Shown here: in pieces, positions 33,066 to 44,073 of the stretch
Layout: each line of letters begins with the position of its first letter
How positions within the stretch are numbered: the first letter of the stretch is position 1
NCBI RefSeq assembly: GCF_963678635.1
Contig: NC_087067.1
Span: 15,445,639-15,509,638, forward strand
Direction: 5' to 3'
Length of the DNA: 64,000 bases
Source: Symsagittifera roscoffensis
Taxonomy: Eukaryota > Xenacoelomorpha > Acoela > Convolutidae
Position numbers and translations under genes: made by a program
The notes under the pieces: generated by a model
Seen by the model: only the letters and a program-made list of their open reading frames with translations
What the model was told of the DNA's origin: nothing
The model's database searches: none

Positions 33066-33737
33066 ATGTCTGCGAATCTTTCAGACGGCATGGCTTCAAT
33101 TGAAGAAGAAATGATACATAGAAGGCTACTGGTTGAAGGTGATACTGGAGGAGACGACAAAAGGATGACACAGTTGCTAAGGTCAATTCTTAAATTGGGA
33201 GATCTCTCAGGACCTACCGATCAAGTCGACAACCCGACGGAAGCGGCCTTTAAAATAATCACGACACTGAATCAGGCTGAAGCGGGAATTCGGAGGTGTT
33301 CTTCGATTTGTAAAATGAATGAAGATGAAGTTGAATTCTATGAACGAGAACTGGATCAAATAGAGAGGGCAATAGATGAGTCCAAGGGATCAGTGCAAAC
33401 ATTCAAAACCTCCCTTGAAGACGCGAAAAAGGTTCGAAAACATAAGCAAGCTTTCGACTCGTTGGCTCAAACTATTTTAAAAGAGCCGAGTCGAGAATTA
33501 AGTCACAAAAGACTTGAGGCGATCAGCGCTGAGATGGAGCAACTGAAGAAAACTGAAAGCTATTTGCAGGAGGAACAGAGAGACGTTGATAGACATTTCA
33601 AGCTTTTCGCGTTTGCTTTAGCTCAACTCAAATCGCATCTAAAGGATAAAGAATCAAAAGATAATGATTCAAATCACTTGGAGTCCAAACAAGGCACAGA
33701 TGATGACGAAATAATGGAAGTCACGCCTGTTAAATAA
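33066..33737 (+). CDS. THOC7: THO complex subunit 7 homologue
   Basis: A single uninterrupted exon of 223 codons. The N-terminal block IEEEMIHRRLLVEGDTGGDDKRM aligns with the RKRLLIDGDGAGDDRR region typical of THOC7. Two long helices follow: about residues 85-130 with YERELDQIERAIDESKG and KKVRKHKQAFDSLAQTIL, and about 140-190 with EQLKKTESYLQEEQRDVDRHFK. The acidic tail DDDEIMEVTP also fits the family, and the length is close to the human protein (204 residues). THOC7 is a coiled-coil subunit of the nuclear THO/TREX complex, which couples transcription to mRNP assembly and export. The start at 33066 gives 14 residues before the conserved block; Met9 (33090) is an alternative. AATAAA occurs at the stop and again 56 bases later. 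Confidence 0.93.
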   Translation: MSANLSDGMASIEEEMIHRRLLVEGDTGGDDKRMTQLLRSILKLGDLSGPTDQVDNPTEAAFKIITTLNQAEAGIRRCSSICKMNEDEVEFYERELDQIERAIDESKGSVQTFKTSLEDAKKVRKHKQAFDSLAQTILKEPSRELSHKRLEAISAEMEQLKKTESYLQEEQRDVDRHFKLFAFALAQLKSHLKDKESKDNDSNHLESKQGTDDDEIMEVTPVK

Positions 33738-33792
33738 ATAAAACTGTTACGTCTTTGTTATATTTGTTGTTTATGTTATTTAAACTTCGCGC

Positions 33793-33798
33793 AATAAA
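33793..33798 (+). terminator. Polyadenylation signal of THOC7
   Basis: AATAAA followed by a T/G-rich stretch, 56 bases after the stop codon. A second AATAAA at 33737-33742 overlaps the stop and may be too close to be used. Confidence 0.6.
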
Positions 33799-35559
33799 TG
33801 TTTTATCTCAAAATAGTCGGTTCAAGTATTGGAAGTTTGCCAATTTTTATTCAAATTTTGAAGATTTTATCCTTAAAGCGTAGCGCGACTTCTTTATTCG
33901 TGGCGAATTATCCCGCTCAACAAAATGGTTCCAAATTGAATTGAATTGAGGCTAGCTAGTCGGCCGTATTAATTACAAAAGTTTTCACACATGATCTTTG
34001 ATATTGTCCGAAATTTATGGGTTTTCAACATTTTTTTTCGATAAGGATTAAGGAGCAGTGCTTTGCCCTGATATACGAGCAGTCTTGTTATCTTCGAGGT
34101 GCACTTTTGGCTATTCAAGGTACGCTTGTAGTCTTTAATCGGAGCTACACTTTTTTCATGCAAATTTTTTTCTTACAAATCTGTCAGTTATTGAACTTGA
34201 TTTATTTTTGTACCCTAAAGTCTGCGGTTCGAGTTCCGGTCGGACTTGTTTTTTGTTCAATATGTAGAAAATTTGAAATTTGATTTTTTTTTCGGGATAA
34301 ATTAAAGGATCGGATTTTCGTTTTAGTTAACGTTCAATATTTTTCGTGTCAATAATTTCTTGTGACATTTTTGTTTTCGGCTCAGTGTGCGTCTTCCTAT
34401 GTTTTTTGGCTTTGTTTTACGTAATAGAACAAGGGCTTCTGAGATACTCCATTTTTATGGCAAGTAACTTTTTATCGGTTACTCAAACGGTTCTTTCTTT
34501 CTACTTGCGAGAACTAATGACTTGTAATCGAGAACCAGACTTGTTCCACGTAATCAACTTTTTATACTAATTTGAAGAAAATCAACTTGCTTTACTATGG
34601 ACCTCAACAGCTTCGAGACCTCTTCTCTTTTGGTTTTTCTCTTTTAGTAATGCGCTTGCCCAAAGATAGATAGTTCTGAAGTTCGAATACCGGACGTATA
34701 CGCATTCATGTTTCGATTGTATTTTTTTTCTGCGAAATTTTGTCTGCTTGTTTTTTTGCCGGCTTTATTTCCACAACATCGATCAAATAGATTCGGCAGA
34801 TGTTATATCGTCTTTTTTCCATTGTTCAATTTGGAAGGCAGTAATAAATTTTTGGTTCGACCATTGATAATGGGGAAAATGGGGGGTGTGGCTTTGGGTT
34901 CGGGTGTGTTTAAGTTTTTTATCCACGCAAAATCAGGTATTACAAATAATCATCTGAATGGGTCGAGTGATATGGCAAGTTGAAGCCCATTTCAGTTGTG
35001 ATTCGAACAATATTATAAATTTTGCAATTAGTTTTCCCAGTTTTGGGTTTAAATATTTTGATTTTAAGCACAATTCTGAGCGAGTAAAGCGACCGAGTAA
35101 CAATTTTTATATGAAAAATTACTTTAATTTAGACTTTTACGCTAAAAAATACCCAGTTTTGTTATAGAAAAAACGAGTTATGAATGTTTCTTTTTAGTGC
35201 TTTCTTGGGAATAATGGTTTTCCTAAAGAAATTTAAAATTTTTATGCAAAAAATTATTTAAAATTTTTCTTTTTTTGCTTTGTCATTCATTTTTTGCGGA
35301 CAAATTTTAATGATTATGTCTAAATCAGTAATTTTCTATGCGTTTGTATAACTCCAATCACACCACGCACAAAAAATGAAATTAATTTGAGTAAAAGAAA
35401 CTAAAAATACCTTTGTTGTTTTTTGTGAATATGGTCGAAACATTGTGCAACGTGCACAGCAGCCGGCTTTCCTTTTTATTTATTGAATGATGCAGGAATG
35501 TGATGTAAAGACTTCGAGATTGCTTAAGTCTTTACTTCACACTCCGATTAATTGCGCGA
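33799..35559. other. Intergenic DNA between THOC7 and the ATRX duplication
   Basis: AT-rich, with no gene seen. Short segments contain GGTTCGAGTTCC (about 34228) and AGTTCGAATACC (about 34680), which look like tRNA box B. A segment near 34500-34560 resembles 51505-51560 in ATRX intron 4, so part of this is probably a dispersed, perhaps SINE-like, repeat. Confidence 0.45.
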
Positions 35560-38500
35560 AACTTTTAATCGCATTTTTTTGTTGTTTTTTTTGTTTTTTT
35601 TCGGCTGAATAGTCGTCTACCTAAGTTTCATCGGCTGATTGGCAGCTCTTTTAGCGACAATAATGACTTTTTAACGCTGTTGACTGTGTTTGAACATTGA
35701 AATTGAAGATCAGTAAACACAAATGGATGAAATTTTTTTAGATATAATTTTTTTTGTCATTTTTAAAAAAACTTTGCGATCTTGTCTCATTTTCTATGAG
35801 CCAGCTTGCAATGCTTTGCTCGCATTGTTTTAGCAGTGCTGCAAAGCTTCGATTTGCCTCTCTTTTCCCTTTGACCCCAATCCAGACAAAAAAGCACCAC
35901 AGTTTACGGAGAGCTATTGTTTGCTGAGTGCGGGTTATAATAAGAAGAGCCCTTGACCAAATCTTAGAGATCCGAACTACAAGTAATAGGCTTCCAAGCA
36001 TTTAATTTTATACGGAAACTTTTAATGAAAACTTGCCCAGTTTTTGAAGACTACTGAAAATTATACGCTTGAATTTTCCCGACTGCCATAGGTAGCAAGA
36101 AAAGTAAGTTATCTGGTGTTTTTACTTGTGCTCAAAATGGTGGCTTATCTGAAAAAATCTGATTTGCAAAAAATTTCTGGGCGTTTTTTTTCTTAGCAGC
36201 GAGAAAATGTTTGTCTCTTCATTGTCATCCGAATTACCAATGAAAGGGTTTTCTTATGATGCTATATCCCGGACGGATGAAGGGTTTTTGCGGGACCATA
36301 TTTTCAAAAAATCCCAAATTATCGCTTTTTTGGCACGTATTCTGTCTCAAATTTAGAAAATTTTAGCCCCAGAAGCTCCGATAGAAAATTTTTAGGACTG
36401 GAGGACCAAAAATTGTTATTGTAAAAATGTATCGAATAGCAGCTCTTTGGGTAGTAATAGGTTAGATGCTCCCTGAAATCTTCTCTGCATATTTTACTAG
36501 ACTCGTGTGAAAACTTTTTGTGGTACAAATTTTGTGTTAACAAAAAGTACGCGAATGCAATGTAACTGTGTACTGCGTAGTCAAAATGATATTGCAAAGT
36601 TCAAGCTGAGCGAAAATCCGAAATAAAGTTTCAGAAGGAATGTCAAAGAAGGACGCAAGATGCGCGGTTTCTGACGATGCCGAAATTCAGTTCGTCAAGA
36701 CCGTTAACAGGGGCAAAAATCGCGGAGAAAAGACCAAAGTTTCAACAGAACCAGGCAAGGCTAAGGGTCGTTTCTGCGATGACATTGTTCAAAGTTCGAT
36801 TCAATCGGCACCCGAGGCGGATGTTATAGAAATTCTACGAGCTCCAAATTCAAGCAATTCTTATTTTTCACCAAAGCGAACAACCGATGGTTTCAAAAAA
36901 GCGACAGTGAACAGATCGATTGCATCTTCAGCTCGAAGATACGAAAATTTTGTGCCTCCAACGAGAAATAGAAATTCCTTAAGTAGTGCTACAACCGTAA
37001 GTATAGATGAACATTTGGCAAACAGTGAATCAAACGCTAATACAGGTCAAGGAGTCTTATTCGAAGAATTGTCTGCATACTCACCAAGAAGTATTTCAGT
37101 GCCTTCGACGAGTTCAATGCCGATACAAACTAACTTGTATCCTCAACAATTACCATCCCCTACCCTGGGAAACGCAAATCCATTCACCGATGGTCGAAAC
37201 ATCATAATCAATACGAATGTTTACACAAATTCACAGGTTGTTCATTCGTTTAATACTTAATTTTTGTTAACTTTTGTAAAAAAAAAATAAAGGTCAAATG
37301 AAGCTCAAGAAATGGAAGTTTTTACGCCAACAGTGGTTGAAACTCAATCCTTTTTGCTAAATTTTTGAAAAAATCTTGATTCTCCGATTGTAGTTTGAAC
37401 TGCAATCAGGTAAATTTTAATCAAGTTACACTCGGCGAGATTTAAAAGGTATCATATCAAAAGAAATCTGTCGTTAGTTACGCCGTTCAGCATGTTCGAT
37501 TCATAGTTATCAATCAAAAAAGAAAAACACTTACGAGAAAACCGATTATTCGAAAAAAATCGACCGAACGTTCATTGAAAAACGATATTCTCTCAGATTG
37601 TATTATGCTCTTAGAGCATGTTACTTATTTTTCAAAAATGATGTACAGTCGATCGGTCAAATGAAAAATCAATGCTATGTTCGCTAGTTGGATGGAAAAG
37701 ATGGAAAAATCGGAAGACAAAAAATAGTGATAAAGCAAAAGATAGGAGTGTAAGTCCAGCTTCCACGGTTACATTATCTTCAGATGCTGGATCCGAATCA
37801 GAGGACAAAAAGTCCGATAAAGTGATTCGACTACCGACAGGACTTCAGAAGTCACGTTTGCTGCTAAATAAAGATCCGACCTCAGAATCGAAATCGAAAC
37901 AGTCTACTCTTAATTTTACATCGTCTTTGGTTAAAAAAGAAAATGTTCCCAGGCGGGGAATTCCAAATTTGAAACAACATTTCAAGAAAAGTTGCAAAAA
38001 AATCCAGTACGAAGACTCAGATGATTCAATAATTCATTCTTCGTCGAATGAGGATGAAAAGAAACTTGTTTCTGAGTCAACCAGATCCAAAAATCAAATT
38101 GGGTCGGCAAAAACGATCAGTTTTTCCAGCGCTGGATCCAAGAACAGAACAAATATTGGAAAAGGTAAATTTGGAGTGAAAGCCAGGGACCCAAAAATAA
38201 AAGCGAGGTGCAATAAAAGCTCAGAAGCTACCGATTCAGAAGACAGTTTGAGTGACAGCGAGGCTGAAAATAGACGAAGAAAGCGAATAACAGAAATTAT
38301 CCAGGCAAATAGAATGCAAAGGTTCAAGAATCAAGCGCGTGTATCGGATGAAGATGACGACGTACGAGAAATCAACCCGAACTCCATAACTGAACCGAGA
38401 AGATCAAGAAAGCCGAACAGAATCATGACGGACGCCGAGTGTAACAAAGAAACACGAAAGGCATGTCGGGAAGAAAAAGAAAGAATAGCTCGTGTAAATA

Positions 38501-39095
38501 GATATGCTAAGAAAGGCTTATATAAGTGGGAGTTAGTCGGGGATGCGAAAGTTTATTCGAAAGTTTGGTTGGAAAAGGTGACCAAAAATGGTGTGGACGA
38601 GCCCCTTGTCGAAGTTCAAGATAAAGTAGCCTGTCAGTTAAAGGAACACCAAGTCGATGGAATTCAATTCATGTACAATTGCTTACTAGAATCCGTTCAA
38701 AGGTCTAAAACATCTGACGGAAGTGGCTGTATATTGGCTCATTGCATGGGATTAGGAAAGACCCTATAAGTCATCGCTTTTTTGGACGCAGTTCTATCTT
38801 CAGCAAATTTGGAACATTTTCAAAGAGCGATTGTGATTGCGCCATGTAGTACATTGTTCAATTGGAAGAAAGAGTTCAAATCTTGGCTTGGGGGAGACAG
38901 GAATTTTTCGGTCTTGAATCTGGACAGGTTCAAGAGAGACCGTCCTAAAATGATGCAAAAGTTGCACGAATGGAGCGAAGAACGCGGAGTGTTGATCATT
39001 GGTTATGAAATGTTCTCTAACTTAGTAAGGCAAAGCATGGCAGAAACTACCAATACAGCGCATTTATACAATTGATTGCATTGCATTGCAATTGA
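35560..39095 (+). pseudogene. Truncated tandem copy 1 of the ATRX gene (5' region, exon 1, part of exon 2)
   Basis: This unit of about 3.5 kb repeats the ATRX upstream region, exon 1 (36640-36996, intact, with donor GTAAGTAT) and the start of intron 1. It then jumps into the middle of exon 2 (about 37690-39059), leaving out the intron end and the first 1.47 kb of exon 2. The reading frame from 37672 ends at 38767, where the Gln codon of GKTLQV has become TAA. The duplication stops after helicase motif Ia, before motif II, so no ATPase could be made. This copy differs more from the intact gene (ITEII for IREVI; MSKKD for MAKKD) than copy 2 does. Confidence 0.9.
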
Positions 39096-42000
39096 TTGCA
39101 TAAACTTTAATTGCATTTTTTTTGTTTTTTTTTTACTTTTTTTTCGGCTGAATGGTCGTCTACCTAAGTTTCATCGGCTGATTGGCAGCTCGTTTAGCAA
39201 CAATAATCACTTATTTAACGCTGTTGCTTGTGTTTTGCGACTGTGTTTCAACATTGAAATTGAAGATCAGTCAACACAAATGGATGAAATTTTTTAGACG
39301 TAATTTTTTTTGTCATTTAAAAAAAAACTTTGCGATCTTGTCTCATTTTCTATGAGCCAGCTTGCAATGCTTTGCTCGCGTTTTATTGCCAGTGCTGCAA
39401 AGCTTCGAGTTGCCTCTCTTTTCCTTTTGACCCCAATCCAGACAAAAAAGCACCATCACAGTTTACGGAGAGCTATTGTTTGCTGAGTGCGGGTTATAAT
39501 AAGAAGAGCCCTTGACCAAATCTTAGAGATCCGAACTATAAGTCATAGGCTTCCAAGCATTTAATTTTATACGGAAACTTTTTATGAAAACTTGCCCAGT
39601 TTTTGAAGACTACTGAAAATTATACGCTTGAATTTTTCTGACTGCCATATCTGGTGTTTTTACTTGTGCTCAAAATGGTGGCTTATCTGAAAAAATCTGA
39701 TTTGCAAAAAATTTCTGGGCGTTTTTTTTCTTAGCAGCGAGAAAATTTTTGTCTCTTCATTGTCATCCGAATTACCAATGAAAGGGCTTTCTTATGATGC
39801 TATATCCCGGAAGGATGAAGGGTTTTTTGCGGGACCATATTTTCGAAAAATCTAAAATCGCTTTTTTGGCACGTATTCTGTCTCAAGTTTAGAAAATTTT
39901 AGCCCCAGAAGCTCCGATAGAGAACTTTTAGGACTGGAGGACCAAAAATTGTTATTGTAAAAATTTATCGAATAGCGGCTCTTTGGGTAGTAATAGGTTA
40001 GATGCTCCCTGAAATCTTCTCTGGATATTTTACTAGATTCCTGTGAAAACTTTTTGTGGTACAAATTTTGTGTTAACAAAAAGCACGCGAATGCAATGTA
40101 ACCGTGTACTGCGTAGTCAAAATGATATTGCAAAGTATAAGCTGAGCGAAAATCCGAAATAAAATTTCAGAAGGGATGGCAAAGAAGGACGCAAGATGCG
40201 CGGTGTCTGACGATGCCGAAATTCAGTTCGTCAAGACCGTTAACAGGGGCAAAAATCGCGGAGAAAAGACCAAAGTTTCAACAGAACCAGGCAAGGCTAA
40301 GGGTCGTTTCTGCGATGACATTGTTCAAAGTTCGATTCAATCGGCACCCGAGGCGGATGTTATAGAAATTCTACGAGCTCCAAATTCAAGCAATTCTTAT
40401 TTTTCACCAAAGCGAACAACCGATGGTTTCAAAAAAGCGACAGTGAACAGATCGATTGCATCTTCAGCTCGAAGATACGAAAATTTTGTGCCTCCAACGA
40501 GAAATAGAAATTCCTTAAGTAGTGCTACAACCGTACGTATAGATGAACATTTGGCACACAGTGAATCAAACGCTAATACAGGTCAAGGAGTCTTATTCGA
40601 AGAATTGTCTGCATACTCACCAAGAAGTATTTGAGTTCCTTCGACGAGTTCAATACCGATACAAACTAACTTGTATCCTCAACAAATACCATCCCCTACC
40701 CTGGGAAACGCATATCCATTCACCGATGGTCGAAACATCATAATCAATACGAATGTTTACACTGATTCACAGGTTGTTCATTAGTTTAATACTGAGTTTT
40801 TGTTAACTTTTGTAAAAAAAATAAAGGTCAAATGAAGCTCAAGAAATGGAAGTTTTTACGCCAGAAGTGGTTGAAACTCAATCCTTTTTGCTGAATTTTT
40901 GAAAAAATCTTGATTCTCCGATTGTAGTTTGAACTGCAATCAGGTAAATTTTAATCAAGTTACACTCGGCGAGATTTAAAAGGTATCATATCAAAAGAAA
41001 TCTGTCGTTAGTTACGCCGTTCAGCATGTTCGATTCATAGTTATCAATCAAAAAAGAAAAACACTTACGAGAAAACCGATTATTCGAAAAAAATCGACCG
41101 AACGTTCCTTGAAAAACGATATTCTCTCAGATTGTATTATGCTCTTAGAGCATGTTACTTATTTTTAAAACATGATGTACAGTCGATCGGTCAAATGAAA
41201 AATCAATGCTATGTTCGCTAGTTGGATGGAAAAGATGGAAAAATCGGAAGACAAAAAATAGTGATAAAGCAAAAGATAGGAGTGTAAGTCCAGCTTCCAC
41301 GGTTACATTATCTTCAGATGCTGGATCGCAATCAGAGAACAAAAAGTCCGATAAAGTGATTCGACTACCGACAGGACTTCAGAAGTCACGTTTGCTGCTA
41401 AATAAAGATCCGACCTCAGAATCGAAATCGAAACAGTCTACTCTTAATTTTACATCGTCTTTGGTTAAAAAAGAAAATGTTCCCAGGCGGGGAATACCAA
41501 ATTTGAAACAACATTTCAAGAAAAGTTGCAACAAAATCCAGTACGAAGACTCAGATGATTCAATAATTCATTCTTCGTCGAATGAGGATGAAAAGAAACT
41601 TGTTTCTGAGTCAACCAGATCCAAAAATCAAATTGGGTCGGCAAAAACGATCAGTTCTTCCAGCGCTGGATCCAAGAACAGAACAAATATTGGAAAAGGT
41701 AAATTTGGAGTGAAAGCCAGGGACCCAAAAATAAAAGCGAGGTGCAATAAAAGCTCAGAAGCTACCGATTCAGAAGACAGTTTGAGTGACAGCGAGGCTG
41801 AAAATAGACGAAGAAAGCGAATAAGAGAAGTTATCCAGGCAAATAGAATGCAAAGGTTCAAGAATCAAGCGCGTGTATCGGATGAAGATGACGACGTACG
41901 AGAAATCAACCCGAACTCCATAACTGAACCGAGAAGATCAAGAAAGCCGAACAGAATCATGACGGACGCCGAGTGTAACAAAGAAACACGAAAGGCATGT

Positions 42001-42640
42001 CGGGAAGAAAAAGAAAGAATAGCTCGTGTAAATAGATATGCTAAGAAAGGCTTATATAAGTGGGAGTTAGTCGGGGATGCGAAAGTTTATTCGAAAGTTT
42101 GGTTGGAAAAGGTGACCAAAAATGGTGTGGACGAGCCCCTTGTCGAAGTTCAAGATAAAGTAGCCTGTCAGTTAAAGGAACACCAAGTCGATGGAATTCA
42201 ATTCATGTACAATTGCTTACTAGAATCCGTTCAAAGGTCTAAAACATCTGACGGAAGTGGCTGTATATTGGCTCATTGCATGGGATTAGGAAAGACCCTA
42301 CAAGTCATCGCTTTTTTGGACGCAGTTCTATCTTCAGCAAATTTGGAACATTTTCAAAGAGCGATTGTGATTGCGCCATGTAGTACATTGTTCAATTGGA
42401 AGAAAGAGTTCAAATCTTGGCTTGGAGGAGACAGGAATTTTTCGGTCTTGAATCTGGACAGGTTCAAGAGAGACCGTCCTAAAATGATGCAAAAGTTGCA
42501 CGAATGGAGCGAAGAACGCGGAGTGTTGATCATTGGTTATGAAATGTTCTCTAACTTAGTAAGGCAAAGCATGGCAGAAACTACCGATACAGCGCATTTA
42601 TACAATTGATTGCATTGCATTGCATTGCAATTGATTGCAT
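39096..42640 (+). pseudogene. Truncated tandem copy 2 of the ATRX gene
   Basis: It has the same structure and internal deletion junction as copy 1. Exon 1 starts at 40176 but carries two lesions. Its splice donor reads GTACGTAT in place of GTAAGTAT (40533), and 77 bases into the following intronic stretch the open frame meets TGA at 40632-40634. The exon 2 fragment (frame 41206-42609) is open through motif I (CMGLGKT) and motif Ia, then runs into junction sequence and stops. It is nearly identical to the intact gene by eye. The CAA codon that is TAA in copy 1 is intact here. Since the shared deletion removes the exon 2 acceptor, normal splicing from exon 1 is impossible. Confidence 0.9.
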
Positions 42641-43716
42641 AAACTTTAATGGCATTTTTTTTGTTTTTTTTTTTACTTTTTTTTCGGCTGAATGGTCGTC
42701 TACCTAAGTTTCATCGGCTGATTGGCAGCTCGTTTAGCAACAATAATCACTTATTTAACGCTGTTGCTTGTGTTTTGCGACTGTGTTTCAACATTGAAAT
42801 TGAAGATCAGTCAACACAAATGGATGAAATTTTTTAGACGTAATTTTTTTTTGTCATTTAAAAAAAAACTTTGCGATCTTGTCTCATTTTCTATGAGCCA
42901 GCTTGCAATGCTTTGCTCGCGTTTTATTGCCAGTGCTGCAAAGCTTCGAGTTGCCTCTCTTTTCCTTTTGACCCCAATCCAGACAAAAAAGCACCATCAC
43001 AGTTTACGGAGAGCTATTGTTTGCTGAGTGCGGGTTATAATAAGAAGAGCCCTTGACCAAATCTTAGAGATCCGAACTATAAGTCATAGGCTTCCAAGCA
43101 TTTAATTTTATACGGAAACTTTTTATGAAAACTTGCCCAGTTTTTGAAGACTACTGAAAATTATACGCTTGAATTTTTCTGACTGACATATCTGGTGTTT
43201 TTACTTGTGCTCAAAATGGTGGCTTATCTGAAAAAATCTGATTTGCAAAAAATTTCTGGGCGTTTTTTTTCTTAGCAGTGAGAAAATTTTTGTCTCTTCA
43301 TTGTCATCCGAATTACCAATGAAAGGGCTTTCTTATGATGCTATATCCCGGAAGGATGAAGGGTTTTTTGCGGGACCATATTTTCGAAAAATCTCAAATC
43401 GCTTTTTTGGCACGTATTCTGTCTCAAGTTTAGAAAATTTTAGCCCCAGAAGCTCCGATAGAGAACTTTTAGGACTGGAGGACCAAAAATTGTTATTGTA
43501 AAAATTTATCGAATAGCGGCTCTTTGGGTAGTAATAGGTTAGATGCTCCCTGAAATCTTCTCTGGATATTTTACTAGATTCCTGTGAAAACTTTTTGTGG
43601 TACAAATTTTGTGTTAACAAAAAGCACGCGAATGCAATGTAACCGTGTACTGCGTAGTCAAAATGATATTGCAAAGTATAAGCTGAGCGAAAATCCGAAA
43701 TAAAATTTCAGAAGGG
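42641..43716 (+). promoter_or_regulatory. Upstream region of the intact ATRX gene (third copy of the duplicated 5' DNA)
   Basis: This segment of about 1.08 kb lies before exon 1 and matches 35560-36639 and 39098-40175. It should contain the promoter, and copies 1 and 2 therefore each carry one too. A 113-codon minus-strand frame near 43333-43674 recurs in all copies (shorter in the others) but looks like no protein. Confidence 0.5.
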
Positions 43717-44073
43717 ATGGCAAAGAAGGACGCAAGATGCGCGGTGTCTGACGATGCCGAAATTCAGTTCGTCAAGACCGTTAACAGGGGCAAAAATCGC
43801 GGAGAAAAGACCAAAGTTACAACAAAACCAGGCAATGCTAAGGGTCGTTTCTGCGATGACATTGTTCAAAGTTCGATTCAGTCGGCACCCGAGGCGGATG
43901 TTATAGAAATTCTACGAGCTCCAAATTCAAGCAATTCTTATTTTTCACCAAAGCGAACAACCGATGGTTTCAAAAAAGCGACAGTGAACAGATCGGTTGC
44001 ATCTTCAGCTCGAAGATACGAAAATTTTGTGCCTCCAACGAGAAATAGAAATTCCTTAAGTAGTGCTACAACC
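43717..44073 (+). other. ATRX: ATRX exon 1 (coding, 119 codons)
   Basis: Begins ATGGCAAAGAAGGAC and ends ACC before a perfect donor, GTAAGTAT. Phase 0 joins to exon 2 at 46377. Unspliced, the frame would continue into the intron to 44337, which gives a possible short 206-residue product, though without a polyadenylation signal here. Confidence 0.8.

Noticed and set aside
34220-34260. Complete tRNA gene
   Set aside because: Only a box-B-like motif is present. The T stem does not pair well, and no anticodon arm or acceptor stem can be drawn.
43333-43674. Minus-strand frame repeated in the three ATRX upstream copies
   Set aside because: Its repetition is explained by the tandem duplication. 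Composition is not protein-like and the frame length varies between copies.
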